Assembly: GCF_040869045.1 (NCBI RefSeq)
Contig: NC_090322.1
Coordinates: forward strand, 274,500,662 to 274,564,661
Origin: Eurosta solidaginis
Taxonomy: Eukaryota > Arthropoda > Insecta > Diptera > Tephritidae
DNA: 64,000 bases
Direction of reading: 5' to 3'
Shown here: positions 10,575 to 22,231 of the stretch, one piece after another
Layout of the letters: each line of letters begins with the position of its first letter
Position numbering within the stretch: position 1 is the stretch's first letter
The notes under the pieces: generated by a model
The model's database searches: none
The model's input: only the letters and a program-made list of their open reading frames with translations
What the model was told of the DNA's origin: nothing
Translations under genes and position numbers: made by a program

Positions 10575-12177
10575 ATGGTTTCAGAGGTAAATGGTGATCC
10601 AGTCGTTTGTCGCACCTGCATAAGTGAATGTGTGGAGTACAAATCGATACACCAGCAAGGAATTTTCTTAGGGGAGGTGCGTACACTCGCCTCCATGCTA
10701 TGCTTTGTTACAAATTTAGAGTTTGTAAATGATGAAGTTGAAAATTTTCCTTCAAATATTTGTGCACGTTGCGTTCAAAATTTAGCCAAAAGTTTTGCAT
10801 TTAAGAAATTGGTTTTGGAGACAGATAAAATGTTGAGAAGGCAATGTGCAGTTCTTGATTGTGTTGGGGGTATTACAGACACCAACTTGGTTGAAATTTG
10901 TGAGGGTAGTGTCATTGAGGATGTCGAGACAGAGTCTGCTGATTCTACTGTGGAAGAGCACCATATAGTGATAGAAGATGGAACTGAAGGGGGGGATGGT
11001 ACCGAACAATTGCACGAGTTGGCAGCAGCAGCACAATTTAAAAGATCTATGGATAACATGGAATATGTTCCCATAACTGAGTTGGAAGGATTTGTGGAAG
11101 CTGATGAAGCAGCAATTTCAGACAACAATTCACAGAGTAATTTAGATCACGAAATGCAATATTGTGATGAAGATGTCGTGCATGATGTAACCGAATCCGA
11201 AGATGTTTATCAAGTAGTTACTGACGACGATGAAAGAGAAAAGGACTACGAAGAGATATATGAAATAAGAGAAGTTTCCAATGATTGTTCAATGTCCGAT
11301 AACATCGAAGAAGAGCTACTGACACCGGATTTAAATCAACCCGATCTGAGTACAATTAAAACTGAAGAAACAATGGGTGATTGTGACGTGATTGGCGATT
11401 TTAAATCGAAGCAACCAAAAGTGCGAAAAAAGAAGGATCAACCAAAACTACCGAATCCAGATTTACAATGTAAGGTAATTAAGAAAACTTTGAATATTTA
11501 TGCACATATGAATGTATATCTAATTTAAAAATAAAAATCAATTCTAGGTATGTGGTAAACAATTGAGTAATCAGCATTCATTTAAATATCACATGCAATT
11601 GCATTCTGATGCCACACCTTACTTATGCAGCCTTTGTGGTGAGGGCTTCAAAACACGTAACGCTTATGAAGGGCATATAGTGATCCATGATCCAAATAAT
11701 CCAAATACATGTGAGATATGTGGAAAATCATACCGACAATCGTCTTCTTTAAGAACCCACATGTTGTCTCATACAGGCGAAAGACCTTTCCAGTGTGATA
11801 TCTGCGGCAAGTCTATGACACAAAAGTCAGGTTATAAAAAACATATGCTTGTGCATACTGGTGAAAAGCCACACACTTGTGATGTATGTGGCCGGGAGTT
11901 TCGTTATTCAAGCAATCTGATTGCACATAAACGGTGCCACACTGGAGAGCGGCCATATGAATGTAAACATTGTAAACGTGCTTTTCCAACATCGGAACAA
12001 ATGAAGAGGCATTCTTTAGTACATACTGGCGAACGACCATTTCAGTGTACAGTCTGTTTTAAAAGTTTCAAGAGACGGGCTTCAGTTATAACTCATCAAC
12101 ACACATGCGTCATGCATGAGCCGGAGATAATTGTTGATCATAAAGTTTGTAAATCAAATGTCGTGGAGTTGTATTGA
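10575..12177 (+). CDS. ZAD-domain C2H2 zinc-finger protein (two exons)
   Basis: The coding exons are 10575-11474 and 11548-12177, giving 509 residues. The intron (11475-11547) has GT...AG ends, and the phase-0 junction falls inside the first finger. Residues about 10-90 form a ZAD, the zinc-associated dimerisation domain of insect zinc-finger proteins; its zinc ligands are Cys12, Cys15, Cys63 and Cys66. Residues about 120-290 are an acidic linker. Seven fingers follow at 299-319, 327-347, 355-375, 383-403, 411-431, 439-459 and 467-487. The last finger is C2HC, ending His483/Cys487. TGE(K/R)P linkers join fingers 3-7. The protein is therefore probably a nuclear sequence-specific DNA-binding regulator; target genes cannot be inferred. 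The start is the first ATG upstream of the ZAD. No TATA box is obvious. The family is large, so no orthologue is named. Confidence 0.95.
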
Positions 12178-12472
12178 AATGTGTTAAAAAAATTACACTT
12201 ATTTGAAATTTTAAGTAAACCATGTATATTGATGTAGTAAATATTTATATCATGGATGTAGGTACATATTTATATTTAATTTCTATTCTTGTAAAAAACC
12301 AAATTATTATTTTCAAACTTTTTCTAATGCAGTACGTAAATTAAGTTTAAATATTTTATTATTCTAAAAAGCTGTCTAATATTTAAAACTTTTTAATTTA
12401 TCATAGAAACTTTATTAAAAGAAATCGCTTGAAGATTTACAAGAAAATTAGATTCCTATTATGAAAAAAAAA

Positions 12473-12869
12473 CGTTGTTGTTATTGTTGTAGCGATAAGG
12501 TTACTCCCCGGCTTTGGGGAGTGTTATCGATGTGATGGTCCTTTGCCGGATACAGATCCGGTAACACAGCACCATTAAGGTGCTAGCCCGACCATTTCAG
12601 GAACGATTTATATGGCCACATTAAACATTCAGGCTATCCCTCCCTCCCCACCCTCAAGTTCGATGAGGAGCTTGGGGCCGCCAGAGCCTCGTCTGTTAGT
12701 GAAACAGTATTCGCCGCGGATAGGTGAGGTTGATAATTGGGTTTGGAGAAGCTATATATTGCGCTGGCAACCTGAAGGGTTGCGCTACACAGCCCCTTGA
12801 ATCTGGTATTTTAGTCGCCTATTACGACATGCATACCTACTGCGGGTATATTCTGACCCCCCTTACCCA
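12473..12869 (-). mobile_element. SINE-like repeat, copy 1
   Basis: This is a member of a repeat of about 400 bp. On the + strand it runs from a (GTT)n stretch and TGTAGCGATAAGG through a GGGGAGTGTTATCGATGTGA block to ATATTCTGACCCCC...CCCACTGG. Read on the - strand it ends in GCTACAACAACAAC, a retroposon-type 3' tail. A-rich stretches flank both sides (GAAAAAAAAA) and may be the target duplication. The 62-codon frame at 12612-12800 recurs in other copies and is not a gene. Confidence 0.8.
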
Positions 12870-12914
12870 CTGGAAAAAAAAATCTGATCCCGTGTTTGAA
12901 AAAAAAAAAATGTT

Positions 12915-13945
12915 CTTGTAGCAGTGCTTCACCCCATCCAATAAGTTTCAACAGGGTTGGACCAAAGAAATATTGGTGATAGGGACGTTGGTTTCATATT
13001 ACAAATGAAAATTTGGTTGGTGTCATGTGGGGGCACGTTGCATGAGGGATATACATTGGATATGACGGGACTGAGAAGTAAGAGTTTAACCTATTACAGT
13101 ATCCAGATGGAAGTTGTGCCAGAATGACGCGCGTCTTCCTGCTGCGATTGCGTTCGTCAACTATGAGTTTCGGATATTTGGTGTTTAGAACGGGGTTCAC
13201 CGGACAATTATCGGCATAAATCTTTGGCGACTCATCATGGATGACACTGAGAGCCTTTTTATGCTGAGTTCTTATTTTCCGGATTTGATCATAGTGCTAA
13301 CAGAGAAGACTCAACAACAACAGAAGACTCAAATGCCTGTGATGGCGGGCCTCTTGAATCAGATACCTGTTCGGATGCCCAGGTTTCTGGGAATTCAACA
13401 GGAAGTGTTTGCGGAATTTCGCTGCTGTTCTATATTGGGAGTACTTTCGCCTCGCTGTATAAATAGTGTTCAGTGTGTTTCTTTTAAGCTCGCTGCCCAT
13501 ATCGGAGCATGCAAGCGGCTGGCTGACTTTATAGGTTTCTATGAGCGTTTCTTTGTTCTTTTTCCAAGTGCTGCCAGCGAGGGACTAGGATTTTTGTTAC
13601 GGCTCTGAACTTTAGGTACAACCGCGACTGCGTGCTAGCTAAAATGTAGATGTTGATCGTACGTGCCACCCAGTATTTTTGGGGTTTGCACAGTTATTGA
13701 CTAAATTTAACGCGTCGGTGAAAGTGGAAAAATTCTTGAGCTGAAATAACTGGGAATACTAAGGGGATAGACGTTAAATTTACAGCAAAGCTCATCAATG
13801 GGAGGGCCAGGACCGATGCCTGAAGACCACATAGATAATTTGCAGTCCACCTATTGAGACTGGGAGGTAGGGTAGATCATTTCAAGTCTTATTGTAACCT
13901 GTTGTGATTGGCTTTGTCAAAGGCTTTTGAGTACTAGTAGAATAG
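12915..13945 (-). pseudogene. LINE 3' fragment, same family as 30405-34607
   Basis: Both strands align in pieces with the LINE at 30405-31790. The - strand encodes NPVLNTKYPKL...TRVILAQLPSGYCNRLNSY (12994-13200) and KHFLLNSQKPGHPNRYLI (13297-13500), close to the C-terminus of that LINE. The region 13560-13920 matches its RT thumb region with deletions. The 3' end (GAAGCACTGCTACAAGAACA on the - strand) resembles that element's tail. Stops, frameshifts and deletions mark it as a relic. Confidence 0.75.
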
Positions 13946-13964
13946 AATGATTGACTTTATTCCT

Positions 13965-14322
13965 CAGAGAACTAGGGGGAAGGAGGGCGGGATGGCGGGA
14001 TTCAAGGGGTTGTGTAGCGCAATATATAGCTTCTCCATCCCAATTGTCAACCTCACCTTCGAGCGGCGAATCCCGTTTCACTAACAGAGGAGGCTCTGGC
14101 GACCCCAAGCTCGTCATGGAACTTGGGGGTGGGGAGGGAGGGATGACCTGAAGGTTCAATGTGGCCATATAAATCGTTCCCGAGATGGTCGGGCCAGCAC
14201 CTTAATGGTACTGTGTTACCGGAGCGTATCGGATCTGTATCCGACAAAGGACCATCACATCGATAACACTCCCCAAAGCCTTCGGGGAGTAACCTAATCG
14301 CTACAACAACAACAACAACAGG
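13965..14322 (+). mobile_element. SINE-like repeat, copy 2 (sense +, 5' truncated)
   Basis: It contains GATTCAAGGGG, ATATATAGCTTCTCC, CGATAACACTCCCC and a terminal ACAACAACAACAACA in retroposon-sense order. The first ~45 bp seen in complete copies are missing, as expected for 5' truncation by target-primed reverse transcription. Confidence 0.8.
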
Positions 14323-14486
14323 GCGGGATGGCCTAGAAGGTTTAATGTGGTCATATTAATCATTCCCGAGATGGTTGGGCTAGTACTTTAATGGTGCTTT
14401 CTTACCGGAACGTAATGGATCTATATCCGATAAAGGACCATCAACATCGATAACACTCCCCAAAGCTTTCTGGGAGTGTCTTTATC
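14323..14486 (+). mobile_element. SINE-like repeat, copy 3 (3' half, more diverged)
   Basis: A second and older partial copy directly follows copy 2. It runs from GGCGGGATGGCC to CGATAACACTCCCC and TCTTTATCGC. It lacks a clear (CAA)n tail and has many substitutions. Confidence 0.75.
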
Positions 14487-14489
14487 GCA

Positions 14490-14746
14490 ATATACAATTG
14501 ACTTTATCGACGGCTTTAGAGAAGCCATTGTATACAACATTCAGTTGTAATCTTTGCTCTAAGGCCTTCACAATTTGATTCGTGATAATTAAAAGATTGG
14601 TACACGTGGATCTACCAGTAAGAAAACCATCCTGAAACTGGCTAAAGATGCCATTACAGTACTAGAACAGTTTAATATTCAAAATATTGTCTAATATTTT
14701 AGCAATCGTACATTGTTTGACAATAGGCCTATAATTCGTAATTTTG
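14490..14746 (-). pseudogene. LINE reverse-transcriptase fragment, 3' part
   Basis: The - strand reads LPKITNYRPI...ILDNILN..., a stop, then FLTGRSTCTNLLI and NGFSKAVDKV, which are RT palm motifs of a Jockey/CR1-group LINE. The frame continues on the other side of the MITE inserted at 14747-15246. Confidence 0.75.
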
Positions 14747-15246
14747 GGTAATAGTCTAGTTGAGGGGTCGACTGCTAATACGCTACCAATATCGAGAGAG
14801 GTGTCAAACGACGCGTCTTGACATCAGTATTAATAATCCGAAGGCGGAAAATAAAAATTTTAACTCGTTCAAAAGATATTAACGAAAAACCGGAAAAGAC
14901 CCGCGTATACCTCCGAAACTGGGGGTGGGATCCATAGTATTTTTGCGCAGAACACCTTTCTGCTTTGGCGGCCTTCGGCCGCGCTTATAAAAAATAACCC
15001 TGGACTAAGCCATGCCAAGTCCGGGTGTGTGGTATAACCGTGGCTACCGCCACGGTGATGCATAATTTTTTTTGTGGGTACTAACACAACAACAACCATA
15101 TGAAAATCACCAACTTCAACTACAGAGATACAATTTTTTTTTCCGCCTTCGGATTATTGTTCTCGAGATTAATACGCGTCTTTTGACACCTCTCTTGATA
15201 TTTTTGGTAGCGTATTAGCAGTCGACCCCTCAACTAGACTTTTACC
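14747..15246. mobile_element. Complete 500 bp MITE with 8-bp TSD
   Basis: The ends are GGTAATAGTCTAGTTGAGG and, in reverse complement, GGTAAAAGTCTAGTTGAGG. Terminal inverted similarity extends for roughly 90-100 bp, including GTCGACTGCTAATACGC and ATAATCCGAAGGCGGAA. TAATTTTG lies at 14739-14746 and again at 15247-15254, a perfect 8 bp target duplication. The element splits a LINE RT frame that resumes on both sides. An 8 bp duplication fits hAT or P-like transposases. The interior holds short GC hairpins (near 14965 and 15043) and no gene. Related copies are at 179-285/2342-2400 and, diverged, at about 33745-34025. Confidence 0.9.
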
Positions 15247-15480
15247 TAATTTTGTTGCGATCACCTGATTTAAATATTGGCGAGATTGTACAAAGCTTCC
15301 AGCAATCCAGGAAACCCATTCCTTAAGGCATGAGTTAAATATAAGGGATAGTGGTAAACAGATAGCGCCACAAAACATTTTTAAAAACACTGGGGCAAAT
15401 CCTTCCAAGTTCCGAGTAGAGCTAGATTTTACTAATGACTCATATCTTTATGGCAGCTTGATCCCTAGACAGAAAAAAAT
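15247..15480 (-). pseudogene. LINE reverse-transcriptase fragment, 5' part
   Basis: The - strand encodes GFAPVFLKMFCGAICLPLSL and FNSCLKEW...FVQS, then IFKSGDRNKI in a shifted frame. These are the finger-region motifs that precede NYRPI at 14746. It is the same LINE copy as 14490-14746, separated by the MITE. Confidence 0.75.
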
Positions 15481-15500
15481 ACACGAAAAATCCTGCTGTT

Positions 15501-15915
15501 GTTGTTGTTGTTGTTGTAGCGATAAGTTTGCTCCCCGAAGGCTTTGGGGAGTGTTATCGATGTGATGGTCCTTTGCCGGATACAAATCCGGTACGCTCCG
15601 GTGCCATAGCACCATTAAGGTGCTAGCCCGACCGTCTCGGGAACGATTTATGTGGCCACATTAAACCTTCAGGCCATTCCCTCCCTGCCAGCTCCAAGTT
15701 CCATGAGGAGCTTGGGGTCGCCAGAGCCTCGTCTGTTAGTGAAACAGGATTTTCCGCGGATAGGTGAGGTTGACAATTGGGTTTGGAGAAGCTATATATT
15801 GCGCTGGCAACCTGAAACGTTGCGCTACACAGCCCCTTGAATCTGGTATTTTAGTCGCCTCTTACGACAGGCATACCTACCGCGGGTATATTCTGATCCC
15901 CTAACCCGCTGGGGT
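15501..15915 (-). mobile_element. SINE-like repeat, copy 4 (full length, TSD)
   Basis: This copy runs from (GTT)n to CCCGCTGGGG and is flanked by AATCCTGCTGTT at 15489-15500 and 15916-15927, a 12 bp target duplication. In the retroposon sense (- strand) it starts at CCCCAGCGGGTTAGGGG and ends in (CAA)n. Confidence 0.88.
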
Positions 15916-15929
15916 AATCCTGCTGTTCT

Positions 15930-16472
15930 AACATGGCGGTATGATCATGCCTCTACAGTGGATATTTCTCAAGGTGTGTTGAGAAAAAGTGTACCTCCAA
16001 AGTCTGCAGTGAGTGGTAGGTGTTTAATTTGTTAGATTTGTGGGACGTCAATGCTAAAGGGGTACAGAATGTGTATAGGCGGGGCTTGCCCCAAGGTGAC
16101 CCCTGGTACAACGGGCAAAATAAATGTCGTAACTACTGCTAACCTGCAGATCTACAAGGTAATTTTCTTAAAAAATTGTTTAACAATTCCTTCCTTAAGC
16201 GCTACGCTTGAATTATACAATAAATAAAAAAATAAAAAATGTGGACCTGTAGCCAATTTATCAAGAAATTGCGGTGTCGATTTATAAGGACCTCCTTTGA
16301 GCAAGCAATTGACAAACGTGTATGTTTTGTGAAAATATTCTGAGCAAACGTACATGCTAGATATATTCCCTTGCTTATTATATTTCGATCCATGTTTCTT
16401 CCACCAAAACAATTTTCGGGAGCTCGAAAACTTATTAAAAACCTTTTCTAGGCTGATATTTCGTATTGATAT
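15930..16472 (-). other. Unassigned DNA with a coding-like - strand frame
   Basis: A - strand frame of about 105 codons (16152-16466) is open up to the Gypsy LTR. It contains SSRKLFWWKKHGSKYN, VCSEYFHKTYTFVNC and LATGPHFLFFY. The composition looks protein-like but I do not recognise a family. The Gypsy element sits at its upstream edge, so it may be a disrupted exon or an older transposon fragment. Confidence 0.3.
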
Positions 16473-17173
16473 TGTCACGGATATTAGCATCACTAAATTA
16501 TCCCATCACTAAGGCGATGCTAAGGCCATGCCAAGCAGTATTTACGTTAATAATCAAATCAAGTATACACATATATAAGGCAGCCCAGAGAGATGTCACA
16601 CACAGATGCATTTACTTATATGCCTATGTGCGCGCGAGAGACTGTAAACTACAAACATTCACATCAATAATTCAATCTTTATGTATCTACATAAACGAAT
16701 AAATAATTGCGTCTAGACATATGTACGTATACGAGCAGCGGAGCGGCAATGCACAAACACATGCATATATCTTATCTGAGTTGTCACAAGAGAGAGCAAT
16801 AATTTGTGCACGTAGTTGTGGCTGGCGATTTTGTAGCCGAAACAACTAGTAAGTTCTGGAAATCGAAGAGCCTAGAAGTATGCAGCGTAAACTATAAAAG
16901 CGGGGCAAGCGAGTAAGAAGGAATTCAGTTTGAGTTGAGCTATCAATCAGTTTGATTAAGCACGCGATCTGGCGGCCAATAGTAGAGTTTCATTTGAGTT
17001 ATCAATCAGTTTGGTTATTAAGCCAGCGAGTAGCAAAGTATAAGTGTTATTGTGAAGTACTTAATAAAGGCCATTTTTCCATCATTCAATATTGGAGTTA
17101 TTTATTCAGCAGTTTAGTGATTCGAACTTAGCAGAGGATTGCAAATAAGAGGATTTGCAGTAAATTCGTAACA
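16473..17173 (+). repeat. Gypsy element 1, 5' LTR
   Basis: This 701 bp repeat begins TGTCACGG and ends CGTAACA. It is preceded by ATAT (16469-16472), and the matching ATAT follows the 3' LTR. It holds a TATA box (TATAAAAG at about 16893) and an AATAAA signal (17063-17068). It differs from the 3' LTR at about two visible positions. Confidence 0.95.
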
Positions 17174-17235
17174 ATTGGTGTTAGAAGAGGAATTGTAGAA
17201 GAGGAATTGTTGAAGATTGGGAATACAACTTGGAC

Positions 17236-18639
17236 ATGGCAAAGTTCAGTGAATTGAAGATCCAGCAACTGAAAAAGGAGTTGGAAAACCGTGGATTAAA
17301 TACAACTGGCAATAAGATTGAACTTCAAGCACGGCTACGAGAGGTAATGGAGTCGCAAGGAATTGATGTGGCAGAGTTTGTCTTTTATCCTGATGGGGAC
17401 GAAACAACAACAAAAATTGAAGAGAAAAACGAAACATCGCAGACTGTTACGAGCACAGACTTGAACATTATATTAGCTGCAATAACTGCCCAAACATCGA
17501 CAGTGGCATCTCAGCTGGAATCGCAGGAGACACGTTTAACATCCAAGATGGAAGAACAGAAAACGTATATGTCATCTCAACTAGAAGAACAGAAAACGTA
17601 TATGTCATCACAGATGGAATCCCAAGAGACACGTATAACATCAAAGATTGAAGCACAAGAAACGCGTATTTCGGAAATGTCAGCACAAATTTCTGCACAG
17701 ATATCATCTCAGATCTCCACATAACTAGAAGAGCAGGAAGCCCGTATATCATCTAAACTGGAAGCGCATATGGAAGAAAAACTAACCCAGTTTCATGAAG
17801 GCTTCAGTGGTCGACAGGATAAAATCGAGGCCGAGGTGGATGCTTTGAGAGGACGTATCGAGCAGTTACAACTAAATCGTCCAGCAGTTTCAGCGAGTAA
17901 TCCAAAGGTAAAAACACCATCCCTTGACGGTTCTGTTCCTTTCCAGGTCTTTAAGCTACAGTTTGAGAAGACCGCAGCAGTGAACAACTGGAATGTGGAA
18001 GATAAAGTTGCAGCTCTGTTCGTGAAAGGGCCAGCAGCCGAAATCCTACAGACGATTCCCGAAGGAGAGCGGAACAACTATGAAGCATTGATGGCTGCTG
18101 TAGAACGACGTTATGGAAGCGAGCATAGAAAACAGATATTCCAAATTGAGTTGCAAAACCGCTACCAAAAAGCAAATGAGACATTGCAGGAATTTGCTTC
18201 AGATGTTGAAAGGTTGGCTCATCTCGCAAATGCGGACGCACCCGTGGAATACACCGAGAGGGTAAAAATCCAGAGTTTTATAAATGGCATACGAGACGTG
18301 GAAACGAAGCGAGCTACATACGCGAACCCAAAACTGACATTTGCTGAAACGGTATCACATGCATTGACTCATGAAACTGCCGCCCTATTGAGTAAACCAG
18401 CATATAAGGCTCATCGTGTAGAAGTAGAAAGGCCAGAATGGGTAGACACAATTTTGGAAGCACTGAAGGGATCACAACAGAAAAATGCCGGAGTTATTAA
18501 ATGTTTCAAGTGCGGCAACCCAGGTCATATTGCACGACATTGCAGCACCGATCCCAATAGCTCCAACAATGTGGGTGGCCGTAAACGCAGAGCTGAAGGA
18601 GATGAGCAAATCTCCAAGTCCACTCAATCGTTAAACTAA
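17236..18639 (+). pseudogene. Gypsy element 1 gag, with SAP domain and coiled coil
   Basis: The ATG is at 17236. The first ~37 residues (FSELKIQQLKKELENRGLNT and following) match a SAP motif, a helix-extended-helix DNA-binding fold that is unusual in Gag. Next comes a Gln/Glu/Ser-rich coiled coil of repeated units (EEQKTYMSSQ, ESQETRITSK). The capsid-like part follows (about 17930-18420), and then a CCHC knuckle (CFKCGNPGHIARHC, about 18502-18543). An in-frame TAA at 17722-17724 interrupts the coiled coil; the frame resumes and ends at 18639. The product would be the structural particle protein of a Ty3/Gypsy element, but this copy carries a nonsense mutation. Confidence 0.9.
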
Positions 18640-19352
18640 AGCGAGTCAGCCGCAAGGGGCGACAGCTGGCTCCCTCAATTGAATGCCCCATAATCTCTAT
18701 CTCACAAATTGGAAGAAGGTCAAACAATCTTACTGTCGGAGGACATGTGGATGGAAAGGAACGTTTACTGACTGTAGATACGGGTGCATCTCATTCCATC
18801 ATTCGAGCAGATTTAGTCAACAAGAAGATAACACCATTGCATGGAGGAAGACTGCGTACAGCCACTGCAGAAGACAGCACGGTTCTAGGAGAAGTATCAT
18901 GTGTAGTCGCAATTGGGAACGTCACGGTAGTACACAATTTTATAGTGGCAGAGATTGTTGATGAAATCATAATTGGAGTGGACTTCTTAATCGACCAGGG
19001 CATCAAGATCGACATGCAAAGCAAGACGATGCGATATAAGAACATGGATGTACCACTTAATTTCGGCTACGAGAGAGGCTACAGCAGTAAACGAGTGCTG
19101 GTGGAAGAGAGTCAGCGAATACCACCAAAATCCGAAGTAGTAATCTGGGCAAAGGTTGATGGAGATTGTGGGACAAACAAATTGTGGGTTGTCGAAGCAG
19201 CAAACAAATCAGCACTGAGCATACTTGTAGGAAAAACCCTGGCTATGACAAAACAAGATGGACGTATTCCGGTAGGAGTACTCAATGAGTTCAATTCACC
19301 ACTCAAACTGACTAAAGGAGCTATTTGGGAAGATGCCAAGAGGCTGAAGTAG
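18640..19352 (+). pseudogene. Gypsy element 1 protease region
   Basis: In a frame different from gag, VDGKERLLTVDTGASHS carries the retropepsin DTGA active site (about 18778-18790), followed by IIGVDFLIDQG. It would cleave the Gag-Pol polyprotein. The frame closes at 19352, before the RT frame. In the related copy at 48919-49398 the knuckle and protease lie in one frame, which suggests that the gap here reflects frameshifts in this copy. Confidence 0.85.
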
Positions 19353-21265
19353 TTATTAACTGTGAACAGCTCCAGGAACACGTTTCAGCTAGTAATACTA
19401 ATCTTTCAAATGACATCACGGCATGGACGCAAGGGCTAGGGGAAGCATATCAGAGTAACGCAAAGCAACTGCTCCTAAAGTACGCGAACATATTTGACCA
19501 GGATGGTTCTAAACCAGGCCGCACCAACGTTGTGAAACATCAAATTGACACTGGAGATGCGAGGTCGATCCGTCAAGCTCCACGTAGTGTTCCACTGGCG
19601 AAGCGGGAAGTTGTGAGTCAAATTATACAAGAAATGAGCGACAGCGGCGTCGTCGAACCATCAGCTAGTCCCTGGAGCTCACCGGTAGTACTTGTAAAGA
19701 AGAAGGATGGAAAAATGAGGTTTTGCGTGGACTACCGGAAGTTGAATGACGTTACGAAAAAGGATAGCTACCCATTGCCAAGAATTGACGACACTCTGGA
19801 CTCGCTCTCTGGTACAAAATGGTTTTCCACACTGGACTTGAAAAGCGGCTACTGGCAAGTGGAGGTAAAGGAGGAAGACAAAGAGAAAACAGCCTTCAGC
19901 GTCGGAGATGGTCTTTGGCAATTTACAGTAATGCCCTTTGGACTATGTAATGCACCAGCTACTTTCGAGAGACTCATGGATCAGGTATTGAAAGGACTAC
20001 ATTGGAAAACATGCTTGGTGTACCTGGACGACATCATCGTATTGGGCAAGAATTTCGATGAACATCTTAAGAACTTGGAGGAAGTTTTCCAAATAATAGC
20101 TGGCGCTGGTCTGAAGTTAAGTCCCAAAAAGTGTGCGCTGTTTAAAAAGGAAGTAAATTATTTGGGTCACAAGGTAACGACAGAGGGCATCTGCACTGCG
20201 AACGAAAAGATAGAGGCTGTAAAGGATTGGCCAAGACCACAGAACCTACATGAATTAAGAAGTTTCCTTGGGCTGTGCACATATTACCGCCGATTTGTAC
20301 AAAATTTTTCCAGCGTAGCCCATAGCCTTCATGAGCTTACAAGAAAAAATAAAGCTTTTGAATGGAAGAAGGAGCAAGAAGTGGCTTTCCAAACATTGAA
20401 GGAGCGTTTGTGCACTGCCCCAATGTTAGCATATCCGATTCCAGGAGCAACATTTATTCTAGATACAGATGCGAGTGGATATGCTATAGGAGGCGTTTTA
20501 TCACAACTGGTCGATGAACAGGAGAAGGTAGTTGCATATTACAGCCGTTCGATTGGAAAACCAGAGAGGGACTACTGCGTTACGCGGAGAGAGCTGTTGG
20601 CATTGGTAGAGTGCGTTAAACATTTTCACAAATACCTCTACGGCCAGCGATTCCGTGTCAGGACAGATCACTCAGCTTTAAAATGGCTACTGCAGTTCCG
20701 TAATCCGGAAGGACAATTGGCACGGTGGATCGAGCGACTACAAAGCTATAACTTTTCCATTGAGCATCGAAAAGGTAGTACCCATGGAAATGCCGATGCA
20801 ATGTCACGAAGACCATGTAGTTTGGAATGCAAGCACTGTTCAAAAGCCGAGGCTAAAGAAGACATTATAGACGTCCGGCTAATGACTATAACATGTACAG
20901 ATGAATGGGACAAGGAACAGCTAAGAAAGTGCCAGCTAGAAGATGCAGATCTGTCACGTGTTATGCAAGGGCTCGAACGAAATGAAAGACCAAACAGAGA
21001 AGAGATGTCAGCACAGAGTCCCATTGCGAAGTCATATTGGGCACAGTGGAACAGTTTAAAATTGATATCCGGTTGCCTTCATCGAGTATGGGAGAGTGAG
21101 GATGGTAAATACAAGAATAAACTGATAGTTGTTCCCAGAAAGAGGATTCCTGATGTGCTCAGAGAGCTGCATAATGGTCCAAGCGGAGGTCATCTTGGAA
21201 TCACGAAGACGCTCGAGAAGATTAAACTGATTCTATTGGGTTGGTTGCCGTCAGTCGGTCACTGA
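19353..21265 (+). pseudogene. Gypsy element 1 RT, RNase H and integrase N-terminus
   Basis: An open frame of 646 codons (19325-21265) overlaps the end of the protease frame. It contains RT motifs DGKMRFCVDYRKLN, PFGLCNAPATFERLMD and the catalytic LVYLDDIIV (about 20020), then RNase H (FILDTDASGYAIGG and RTDHSALKWLL). The integrase zinc region (GGHLGITKTLEKIK) begins at about 21186. The frame is lost near 21230 by a 1 nt-type shift, and the zinc Cys pair (NCEVC) lies in the next frame. It encodes the polymerase that copies element RNA into DNA. Confidence 0.92.
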
Positions 21266-22220
21266 GTGGATTGCGAACTGCGAGGTTTGCAGCAGAGCGA
21301 AAGGGCCCAGAACACGAAGTCATGGCCAGATTAAGCAATATAACTCAGGTGCGCCATTTGAAAGGATCGCTATGGATGTCGCCGGTCCATTTCCTACTAG
21401 CAACGGCGGAAACAAATATGTACTGGTAGTTATGGATTATTTCAGCAAATGGCCAGAGGTATACCCAATCCCAAATCAAGAAGCGGAAACGGTAGCAGAA
21501 GTGTTTATAAACAATTGGGTTGCAAGGTATGGTGTACCAATGGAGTTGCATTCTGACCAAGGCAGGAATTTCGAATCAGCTGTGTTCCAGGAAATGTGTA
21601 AGTCATTGGGCATTCGAAAAACACGGACAACTGCATTGCATCCTCAATCCGATGGTATGGTAGAACGATTCAATAGAACATTGGAGGAGCACTTAAGGAA
21701 AGTAGTGGACAAGTACCATAAAGAATGGGATACCCGCATACCATTATTCTTGATGGCTTACCGATCAGCAGTGCATGAGACAACGGGCCAAACCCCTGCA
21801 AAAGTAATTTTTGGCAATGACCTTAGACTGCCAGCTGATTTGAAGTTTGGGATAGATGCCAATGTCAGGAAATCCACTAGTGATTTGGAAGAAGAGCTAA
21901 GAGAAATACATGATCTGATAAGGCAACGAACAAAGATTATGAGTGACAAGATGAAAGCCAGATATGATAAAGCAATTAATTCAGAAGGTTTTCAGGATGG
22001 AGATTTGGTGCTGTTATACAACCCACAACGTAAAAAAGGTTTGTCCCCGAAATTGCAGTGTAATTGGGAAGGCCCATACAAAGTTGTAAAACGGATCAAC
22101 GATGTAGTGTACCGCATACAAACCATCGGTAAACCACGAACCAAAATGAAGGTGGTCCATTTGGAAAGGCTAGCAACGTTTAGATCGAGAGATTTGTCTG
22201 ATCGGGACGATCAGACTTAG
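21232..22220 (+). pseudogene. Gypsy element 1 integrase core and C-terminus
   Basis: In the shifted frame, NCEVC is followed by the DDE core: MDVAGPF, HSDQGRNFES and VERFNRTLEEHL carry the two Asp and the Glu. The tail has a GPY/F-type module (WEGPYKVV, VVHLERL) and ends at 22220, twelve bases before the 3' LTR. A purine-rich tract (about 22219-22231) is the likely plus-strand primer. No env gene and no chromodomain are visible. Confidence 0.9.
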
Positions 22221-22231
22221 GTGGAGGGCAG

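Noticed and set aside
12612..12800. Recurring 62-codon frame (MATLNLQAI type), also at 15652-15840 and 41226-41546
   Set aside because: It lies in each SINE-like copy with mutations that do not respect codons, and the retroposon sense is the opposite strand in these copies. It is a repeat-derived frame, not a gene.
16466..16702. 78-codon frame inside the Gypsy LTR, repeated at 22231-22461
   Set aside because: It is identical because the LTRs are identical, and it overlaps promoter sequence. No protein features are visible.
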